From the NCBI GenBank assembly GCA_029548365.1, contig JAKPNN010000014.1, forward strand, positions 1 through 64,000: 64,000 nt of DNA, read 5' to 3'. This DNA is from Chloroflexota bacterium. Its GTDB lineage: Bacteria > Chloroflexota > Anaerolineae > Anaerolineales > Anaerolineaceae. The notes under the pieces are model-generated. The model was not told the origin of the DNA and ran no database searches. It worked only from the letters and a program-made list of their open reading frames with translations. The translations under genes were made by a program, and so were the position numbers. Of the stretch, positions 26,883 through 33,098 are shown piece after piece (the first letter of the stretch is position 1; every line of letters starts with the position of its first letter).

Positions 26883-26966
26883 TTGGGCTGTAATGCATTC
26901 GACTCAAGGCAGAAGTGAGGGGGTGTTTCAGGGGCGTAACCGTTTCAATTTGAAGTATAGTGGTAT

Positions 26967-26982
26967 TGTTTCACGTGAAACA
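26967..26982. other. parS: parS site 2
   Basis: A second exact TGTTTCACGTGAAACA, exactly 100 bp after the first. Two perfect copies in an intergenic gap mark a chromosome-segregation centromere. ParA and ParB genes are not in the window. Confidence 0.92.
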
Positions 26983-27041
26983 TGATTGGCTCCCTGTTGG
27001 GTCAGCCTGCACCTGCCCCGGCGGGAGAGCCCGGAGATGGC

Positions 27042-27548
27042 ATGTCGTACAAGATCATCATCATTAATCGCTGGCCTTTGAAGTCGCCCGGGTTCACACA
27101 GGTGTTGCTGGATGAGCTTAAAACGGTGGATTTTGAGAGCCTGTGCCGGCAATATGGATTGGATCCCGCATTGATTGGCCCGACACTGGCGCAACTCTCT
27201 GTTGAGGAATCGATCGGCGCGCCTGTGCCTTTCTTTTTGCTGCGTTACCACGACAAAGGCCATCCGCCTATTGTCATCAGCGAGTGGGAAATCGCCGGTT
27301 TACCGCAGCAGCGTATTCAGGAAGATCAGACGCCCGCACATTGGCCCGATTGCGTGTTGGAATGTATCGCAACTTCGCGGGCGGTGTACAGCGTGACTCT
27401 GGAGGGCGAACAATTAACGGATCTGGGTCTCTTACTGGCTTATGAAGTTGCTCGTTGGATCGCACACCAGGGATCAGGGATTGTGCTGGGCCTTGATGCT
27501 GCCTGGTACCGCCTCAACGAACACCAGGCTTTCATACCGCTCCAGTAG
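27042..27548 (+). CDS. Protein of unknown function
   Basis: 168 residues from ATG 27042 (CGGAG 6 nt upstream). A longer reading from 26982 would start on the last base of parS site 2. The sequence is rich in Trp/Leu, has no signal peptide or membrane segment, and contains the stretch DSESIGAPVPFF-like LSVEESIGAPVPFFLLRYHD. No family was recognised. It sits between parS and dnaN, convergent with dnaN. It looks like a real gene by codon use and by its neat fit to the terminator after it. Confidence 0.65.
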   Translation: MSYKIIIINRWPLKSPGFTQVLLDELKTVDFESLCRQYGLDPALIGPTLAQLSVEESIGAPVPFFLLRYHDKGHPPIVISEWEIAGLPQQRIQEDQTPAHWPDCVLECIATSRAVYSVTLEGEQLTDLGLLLAYEVARWIAHQGSGIVLGLDAAWYRLNEHQAFIPLQ

Positions 27549-27635
27549 AATAATGGGTCAACAGGGTCTTTTGTGCGATCGGGTGAAATGGGCGCCCGCG
27601 TGGGTGGTGACCCTACGGCCAGCCTCACTCATAAA

Positions 27636-27662
27636 AAAAGCGCCTATTTTACAGGCGCTTTT
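27636..27662. terminator. Bidirectional terminator between convergent genes
   Basis: The 10-bp stem AAAAGCGCCT/AGGCGCTTTT with a 7-nt loop has A-run/T-run flanks, so it works on both strands. It is shared by the unknown gene and dnaN. Confidence 0.92.
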
Positions 27663-27683
27663 GCATGCATGTTTTGTCAGCAG

Positions 27684-28820
27684 TTAGTTGATGTGCATGG
27701 GCATAATGATGTGCTTGAAATGATCATCGCCTTGTGGCCGGATCAAACCTGGCGTGGTGGCAGCGTTCGTCTCTAACCAAACATTGTCCGTCTTGATGAC
27801 CTCCAGCACTTCCCGCAAGTAGCGCACGTTAAAGGCCACCAGCAAGGGGGTGCCGTCCACAGATGCGTCCACAAGGATCTCGGAAGAACCGGTTTGTTCA
27901 GACTGGGCGGATAGCTCCAATGTGCCGGGGCTGGCTTCACCGGCTTCAGGGATGAGGTTCAGGCGGGCGACATTTGTGCCATCTCGGGCGATGATTTCAG
28001 CCTGTTTGCAGGCTTTAAGCAGCCCGCTGGTTGAGAGGAGGGTATGGGTTTTGAAACTTGGCGGGATAATGGCTCGATAATCCGGAAAAGATCCTTCGAT
28101 CAGTTGCGAGACCAGCTCCAGTTCCTTCATATGGAAGATCACCTGTCCACGCTCTGCAGGGAAGGTCATGATCAGGGTTTCTTCTGACGCGCTGCTAACA
28201 ATGCGCGATAGCTCAATCAGGGCTCGAGCTGGGATGATGGCTTCAATAGGGTGAGAAACCGGGTTGGGAATATCGTCCTCCCGGATTGAAATGCGGAATC
28301 CATCAGTCGCTGCCATGGTGATATGGTCCCCATCTAATTTCAGCAGCACGCCGGTTAACACCGGGCGTGCTTCTTCCACGGATGCCGCAAAGGCGACCTG
28401 GTGAACCATCTCCCTGAAGTTGGTGACATTCAGCGGGACAGCCTGTTCAAGATCAGGTTCTGGAATGGGCGGGAACTCTTCGGCATCAATGCCTTTGATA
28501 TTAGTTTCCGAGGTGCCGCAGCGGACATTCAGGGTTTGTGTGCTGCGATCCAGGGTCATAATCACTTTTTCATTGGGCAAATTGCTGACCAGGTCTGTAA
28601 ATGTACGTGAGGGTACGGTGATGGCGCCTTCGCCCTCGATCCGCGCTCCAATCCAGCTGGTGATCCCGAGTTCGAGGTTAGTCGCAGAAAGGCGCAGCCG
28701 CCCTTCATCCGTCTTGATAAGGATGTTCGCGAGGACGGGTAAGGTACTCCTGGGGGAAACCGCTCTCGAGACCATGTTAACACTGTGGGCAAGTTGGGTT
28801 TGATTGACGTGAACTTTCAT
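27684..28820 (-). CDS. dnaN: DNA polymerase III subunit beta (sliding clamp)
   Basis: 378 residues, the normal length. The three clamp domains are visible: MKVHVNQTQLAHSVNMVSRA and LPVLANILI (domain 1), FAASVEEARPVLTGVLL and ATDGFRIS (domain 2), and a third domain ending in HIIMPMHIN, the usual M-P-x tail that forms the partner-binding pocket. It forms the ring that tethers DNA polymerase III. It is not beside dnaA, though it is close to the DnaA boxes and parS. AGGAGAGG lies before ATG. A perfect GAAGTATACTTC palindrome (28869-28880) overlaps a possible -10 TATACT. Confidence 0.98.
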   Translation of the reverse strand: MKVHVNQTQLAHSVNMVSRAVSPRSTLPVLANILIKTDEGRLRLSATNLELGITSWIGARIEGEGAITVPSRTFTDLVSNLPNEKVIMTLDRSTQTLNVRCGTSETNIKGIDAEEFPPIPEPDLEQAVPLNVTNFREMVHQVAFAASVEEARPVLTGVLLKLDGDHITMAATDGFRISIREDDIPNPVSHPIEAIIPARALIELSRIVSSASEETLIMTFPAERGQVIFHMKELELVSQLIEGSFPDYRAIIPPSFKTHTLLSTSGLLKACKQAEIIARDGTNVARLNLIPEAGEASPGTLELSAQSEQTGSSEILVDASVDGTPLLVAFNVRYLREVLEVIKTDNVWLETNAATTPGLIRPQGDDHFKHIIMPMHIN

Positions 28821-28938
28821 CGGGGGCGCACCTCTCCTGTATCCTAATCGGTGTGGTTTGTATCCTTAGAAGTATACTTCGAAGACGGTTTTTTTTCCAG
28901 TAATTTGATGGCGTGTTTACCTGTGCCGGGCAGGCTTG

Positions 28939-28967
28939 TTGACACTCCCGAGGGCGTGAAGTAAGCT
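28939..28967 (+). promoter_or_regulatory. Promoter of the SRP RNA gene
   Basis: TTGACA (28939-28944), a 17-nt spacer and TAAGCT (28962-28967). This predicts a transcript start at 28974-28975, which is where the RNA helix begins. Confidence 0.7.
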
Positions 28968-28974
28968 TATCTCT

Positions 28975-29081
28975 GTCCGGGTGGGACCGGCGCGGCGGAG
29001 CCCAGCGAACCCCGTCAGGTCCGAGAGGAAGCAGCGGTAAACCGGTTACTCCGGGTGCCGCCGGCAAACCTGCCCGGGCAT
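28975..29081 (+). ncRNA. ffs: Signal recognition particle RNA, small bacterial type
   Basis: CCGTCAGGTCCGAGAGGAAG, continuing CAGCGG (29012-29037), is the universally conserved apical loop of SRP RNA (domain IV), where Ffh binds. Flanking segments pair into one long hairpin: GGCGG with CCGCC, and TCCGGG with CCCGGGCA at the base. The size of about 105 nt fits the small type without an Alu domain. It guides membrane and secreted protein targeting with Ffh. The exact ends are inferred from the promoter and pairing. Confidence 0.92.
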
Positions 29082-29132
29082 TGAATTTAATGGCTATTGT
29101 ACACCGGGTCAACCCATGATATAACCCCTATT

Positions 29133-30026
29133 ATGAGCGAACACACACCTCCCGTATGTGATTATGAAGGCTCCGACTATCAGCAATCCTTTTGGGATCT
29201 TGGCGGTCGCGCCTATGAAGATGCCGTTGAAGCGCTTGCATTGCGCCGATTGTTGCCGGCTGAAGGGAATTTTATGCTTGAATTAGGCGCTGGTGCAGGA
29301 CGAAACACCCGGCGCTATTACCACTATCAACGCGTGGCGCTGGTGGATTATTCGCGCACGCAACTCTTACAGGCACAGGCGCACCTGGGCGCATCGGATC
29401 GTTACCTTTATGTTGCCGCGGATGTGTATCGCCTGCCATTTGTTGACGGGCGGTTTGATGGGGCCACAATGATTCGCACCTTACACCACATGGCAGAGCC
29501 TGCCCTGGCGCTTTCCCAGGTCTACCGGGTGATGGCGCCGGGTGGGGTTTTTATCCTTGAATTTGCCAATAAGCGCAACCTCAAAGCCATCCTGCGCTAC
29601 ATGTTAGGCAGGCAGGCGTGGAGCCCCTTTACGCTGGACCCGATCGAATTTGCCGCACTGAATTTTGATTTTCACCCCAAAGCAATCTGGCGCGATTTGC
29701 AGGCTGCCGATTTTGCCGTTGAAAAAATCCTGACGGTTTCCCATTTTCGGGTCAACGCGCTCAAACGAATAATTCCCCTGCGGATCCTGGTGGGACTGGA
29801 CGGGCTTTTGCAGCCAACGGGACGTCTGCTGCAGGTGACTCCCAGCGTTTTTGTGCGTGCGCATTCAGATGCAGCAAGCCAGGGCGCTGTAGGGGGAGTG
29901 ATTTTCGAATGTCCTTTGTGCCACGCCGCAATCCCGAGCATAGGGCGCGATCTGATTTGTGGCGAATGTGGCGCCTTATGGCCTTACCAGGATGGCATCT
30001 ACGATTTTCGCATCAAAGCCGATTAA
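29133..30026 (+). CDS. SAM-dependent methyltransferase with C-terminal Trm112-like zinc ribbon
   Basis: 297 residues. Class I methyltransferase core: LELGAGAGR (49-57), VALVDYSRTQL, VAADVYRLPFVDGRFDGA and MIRTLHHM. The C-terminal 40 residues form a zinc ribbon (C260-x-x-C263, C276-x-x-C279) ending PYQDGIYDF, like the Trm112 protein at 10980. So the activator-like module is fused in cis. The substrate is unknown. TATAAC lies 7 nt before ATG with TTGTAC 17 nt further up and no Shine-Dalgarno, so the mRNA is probably leaderless. Confidence 0.88.
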   Translation: MSEHTPPVCDYEGSDYQQSFWDLGGRAYEDAVEALALRRLLPAEGNFMLELGAGAGRNTRRYYHYQRVALVDYSRTQLLQAQAHLGASDRYLYVAADVYRLPFVDGRFDGATMIRTLHHMAEPALALSQVYRVMAPGGVFILEFANKRNLKAILRYMLGRQAWSPFTLDPIEFAALNFDFHPKAIWRDLQAADFAVEKILTVSHFRVNALKRIIPLRILVGLDGLLQPTGRLLQVTPSVFVRAHSDAASQGAVGGVIFECPLCHAAIPSIGRDLICGECGALWPYQDGIYDFRIKAD

Positions 30027-30114
30027 CAACAACCAGCCAGCCCCCTGTACCGCCTAGTCGGTCTTATCGAGATTGCAGGCGCAGCAATGATGGCTTTGCC
30101 TGTGGTCAGAATTT

Positions 30115-30738
30115 TTACCGGTTGTTCTCCCAAATCGCGATGACTTTGTCAGCATAGGCATAACCCATATCCATGGGACCGTAGCGGAACAGGGCTTCTC
30201 GCAAGGAACCGGTTTTCGTGTACAGGTTTGCCAGCATTTGTGAGCCATAAGCCAGGTTGAATTCAGGGTCCTGTAATTCGGTAATGGTCGGGCGACTGGC
30301 GAAACAGGGCCCGTTAATGCACATGAACTCGGCAGCCAGCCCGTCGCGCGGCATGACCTGCATTAACCCCACAGCACCGCTGCTGGAATAGGCCAGGTGG
30401 TCGCCGCCACTTTCCTGCAGCATGACCGCCGCAATCAACCCGGCAGGCAGCCCGGTAAGGTCGGCATTGACTTCGATAAGCTGGCACCATTGCAGGAGGC
30501 GGGCAGGGTAGCTGCCTGGCAAAGAACAGGGGATCTCATCAGCTTGTGGTGTCGACGAGAGATGGTCTTCATGAAGCAGCGCACTTTCGTTACCTGCAGG
30601 CTGAGTCACGGCTGAGGCAGTCAGAGTCGGCGCCAGAAGGGCCTGGGGCGGCATCGGTGCTGTCGCTACAGTTCCGATCCAGATCACGATCATACAGCCG
30701 ACAATCACGGCTGGGAAGACGATAATACGGCGCATCAT
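30115..30738 (-). CDS. Lytic transglycosylase (SLT domain)
   Basis: 207 residues. An N-terminal membrane anchor or signal (about 3-25) is followed by a linker. Then the SLT fold has LIAAVMLQESGGDHLAYS with the catalytic Glu, SGAVGLMQVMP, and FNLAYGSQMLANLYTKTG. It cleaves peptidoglycan outside the membrane to anhydromuropeptides. The promoter (30787-30814) carries two LexA-like boxes, so the gene may be DNA-damage controlled. GCAGG precedes ATG. Confidence 0.9.
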   Translation of the reverse strand: MMRRIIVFPAVIVGCMIVIWIGTVATAPMPPQALLAPTLTASAVTQPAGNESALLHEDHLSSTPQADEIPCSLPGSYPARLLQWCQLIEVNADLTGLPAGLIAAVMLQESGGDHLAYSSSGAVGLMQVMPRDGLAAEFMCINGPCFASRPTITELQDPEFNLAYGSQMLANLYTKTGSLREALFRYGPMDMGYAYADKVIAIWENNR

Positions 30739-30759
30739 TAACCTGCTTTCTACGATAAC

Positions 30760-30773
30760 AGAACATGAGTTCG
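30760..30773 (-). promoter_or_regulatory. LexA-like box 2 of the transglycosylase promoter
   Basis: On the minus strand CGAACTCATGTTCT, a GAAC-N4-GTTC palindrome that fits the Gram-positive LexA consensus and shares 12 of 14 bases with the box at 45364. It lies just after the expected transcript start. Confidence 0.65.
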
Positions 30774-30786
30774 ATCAATGCCTCAT

Positions 30787-30814
30787 AGAATAGCACATAT
30801 GTTCTATTTGTCAA
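30787..30814 (-). promoter_or_regulatory. Promoter of the transglycosylase gene with LexA-like box 1
   Basis: Minus strand: TTGACA, 16 nt, TATTCT. AGAACATATGTGCT (30792-30805) lies in the spacer and touches the -10. It has one mismatch to GAAC-N4-GTTC. Together with box 2, repressor bound here would block both polymerase binding and escape. Confidence 0.65.
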
Positions 30815-30941
30815 GGGTAAAGTATGGGATTGTGGAAAATCTTAACCGGCTCCATAAATAAAACTCAAAAGGTTTTTTGAGCATTAATGGTTTGATCGGA
30901 ATAGCGAAGGTGCTGGTCCGGGCTGGCTTTAATCCCGCTTT

Positions 30942-31002
30942 GGTCCGTACCAGTGGCAAAAGATGGTTGAATCACTAACACGGATTGCCACTGGTGTGGA
31001 CC
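30942..31002. repeat. Inverted repeat in the gap before the Ldh gene end
   Basis: 30942-30959 pairs with 30985-31002 in 16 of 18 positions (GGTCC..ACCAGTGGCAA against TTGCCACTGGT..GGACC), with a 25-nt spacer. No T-tract is present. The gene-less stretch 30739-31060 also holds the LexA-like promoter. Meaning unknown. Confidence 0.6.
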
Positions 31003-31060
31003 GAATAGAAGCTCCCGCCATCACCCCCGGGGGCGGAAGACGGTTTTTACGATTTATGGA

Positions 31061-32140
31061 TCAGAGGGCTTCAAGGTCAAATGGCACACCAACAGCCTGC
31101 CCTGCTGAGATGAGAGATTCCACGATCTCACTTAATAGCGGTACGCCGTGCTCTCGATAATTTTCCTCATTTTCAAATTCTTTTTCCCCGTGAATATAAA
31201 TGCGATCCTGTCCAGGAATTTTGGGTGTCGCTTTTAACATGCGAATATAGTCATCCATGTCGGCTTTGAATTCGTCTACCGGTCGGAAGTTTTCAATTTT
31301 TATCGCTGCAAAGAAGTGACCAACATCCGCAGTGCTGTTTTTCCCCGGATGACCGACATGATTGCCATAAGCAGCCCCGGATAAAGCCCCGGAGAGCAGA
31401 TCCACCAGCAGGGACAGTCCGTAGCCTTTGTACCCGCGCAATTCGGCCGGACCGCCCAGGGGCAATAATGCCCCGCCCTGCAGAACTTCTCCAGGGGCTT
31501 GAGTCAGTTCGCCCTGTGCGTTGATGCCCCAGCCAGCCGGTATGGGCTGCCCCGATTTTTGGTGCACAGTAATGCGCCCAATGCTGACGATGCTGGTAGC
31601 CATGTCCAGGACATAGGGTTTTTCTGTGCCTGCGGGGATGGCTACTGCAATCGGGTTGGTGCCCAGAACAGCAGTTCGCCCAAAGGTGGGTGCGACCAGT
31701 GGCTGGGAATTGGTCAGGCTGATGCCAATCATATCTTCTGGCAGAGCCATCATGGCGTAATAACCAGCAATGCCGTAGTGGTTGCTGTTGCGCACGGTTG
31801 TGATTGACAGTCCAGCCTGCTCCGCCAGTTCAATGCAGCGTGACATGGCTCGATATGCCACCACCTGGCCGAGCCCATTACCGCCGTCTAAAGCGAGGGT
31901 TGCCGGGCTCTCCTGAATTACCTGAATCGTGGAGGCCGGGTCGATCGCGCCTTTCATCAGGCGGTCGCCATAGTAACTGTGCAACCTGATGACGCCGTGC
32001 GAGTTGATCCCGCGCAGGTCAGCAGAGACGAGCACATCCGCGGCAATGTGAGCATCGATTTCCGGCACATTCAGTGCGATAAAAAACCGGGCAACATAAT
32101 CTTTCAGGGCTTCGACGGGGTAAATTAAGGTTTCAGGCAT
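31061..32140 (-). CDS. Ldh family oxidoreductase (malate/L-lactate dehydrogenase type)
   Basis: 359 residues. The family signature is clear: LVSADLRGINSHGVIRL, TLALDGGNGLGQVVAYRAM, RNSNHYGIAGYYAM with the catalytic His, and GTNPIAVAIPAG for NAD(P). Such enzymes reduce 2-oxoacids or related compounds; the substrate cannot be predicted here. ATG 32140 has GAGGAGA 6 nt upstream. It is monocistronic. Confidence 0.93.
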   Translation of the reverse strand: MPETLIYPVEALKDYVARFFIALNVPEIDAHIAADVLVSADLRGINSHGVIRLHSYYGDRLMKGAIDPASTIQVIQESPATLALDGGNGLGQVVAYRAMSRCIELAEQAGLSITTVRNSNHYGIAGYYAMMALPEDMIGISLTNSQPLVAPTFGRTAVLGTNPIAVAIPAGTEKPYVLDMATSIVSIGRITVHQKSGQPIPAGWGINAQGELTQAPGEVLQGGALLPLGGPAELRGYKGYGLSLLVDLLSGALSGAAYGNHVGHPGKNSTADVGHFFAAIKIENFRPVDEFKADMDDYIRMLKATPKIPGQDRIYIHGEKEFENEENYREHGVPLLSEIVESLISAGQAVGVPFDLEAL

Positions 32141-32390
32141 GTTTTTCTCCTCAGGGTCAAAATCACCGATGATTATAATACACGTTGCCCCGCATGAGGT
32201 TATCGATCTTGCAGACGGTTGGCTTCAACAGAAAATCTTACTCTAAAGAGCCGGTTATTTCGATTTAAGCACATTCTTTTAGCCTGGCCTTCAAATCAAA
32301 CCTGGGTTTGATTCATAGGGATGTTGGAAGGTACACTGCAGGGTTACAGGCTTTATTCTGCGTGCTATAATTAGCAAGAAGGAGAAGAAA

Positions 32391-33098
32391 ATGAATAATC
32401 CCAAGATCATAGCCCATCGGGGAGCAAGCGGGCATGCACCTGAAAACACGATGGCGGCCTTTCGGTTAGCGATGGAACATCATGCGGATGGCATTGAACT
32501 CGACGTGATGCTTTCCAGGGATGGTCATATCGTTGTTATCCATGATGCCACGGTTGACCGCACCACGAATGGTACTGGCAAAGTCAGCACGCTGACCCTT
32601 GAAGAACTGCAAAAACTGGACGCTGGAAATGGCGAACACATCCCGACCCTGCAGGAGGTTCTGGATGCGTTCGGCGATCAATGGTTGATCAATATCGAAT
32701 TAAAGAACTACGCCACCCCCTTTGACAGACTGCCGGTTGTGGTCGCCCAGATGGTCAAACGTATGGGATTAACGGATTCGGTGATCATCTCATCCTTCAT
32801 TCCTTTCAACTTCCCCCGCTTCCGCCGGCATTGTCCGAATGTGAAACTGGGATTACTGACCCTGCCCGGGCATGCAAAATTGAAGCTTTGGCGATTATTT
32901 CGATATGACGCCCTTCATCCTTATTTTGAAGACGTTGATGCTGACCTGGTGGCAGCAGAAAAGGCGCACCAGCGACAGATCAATACCTACACCGTTGATG
33001 AACCCGCCGATATTCGCCGGCTGGCTGCCTTGGGTGTTGACAGCATTATCACCAACCTGCCGCAAGAAGCTCGCACCGCCCTGGAGACTGCTGCGTGA
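32391..33098 (+). CDS. ugpQ: Glycerophosphodiester phosphodiesterase
   Basis: 235 residues. IAHRGASGHAPENTMAAF and GIELDVMLSRDGHIVVIHD carry the catalytic histidines and metal-binding Glu/Asp of GDPD enzymes; LINIELKN holds another Glu ligand. It hydrolyses glycerophosphodiesters to glycerol-3-phosphate and alcohols; no signal, so cytoplasmic. AAGGAG lies 7 nt before ATG, and TATAAT is at about 32367. The next gene overlaps its stop by 4 nt, so the two are translationally coupled. Confidence 0.95.
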   Translation: MNNPKIIAHRGASGHAPENTMAAFRLAMEHHADGIELDVMLSRDGHIVVIHDATVDRTTNGTGKVSTLTLEELQKLDAGNGEHIPTLQEVLDAFGDQWLINIELKNYATPFDRLPVVVAQMVKRMGLTDSVIISSFIPFNFPRFRRHCPNVKLGLLTLPGHAKLKLWRLFRYDALHPYFEDVDADLVAAEKAHQRQINTYTVDEPADIRRLAALGVDSIITNLPQEARTALETAA

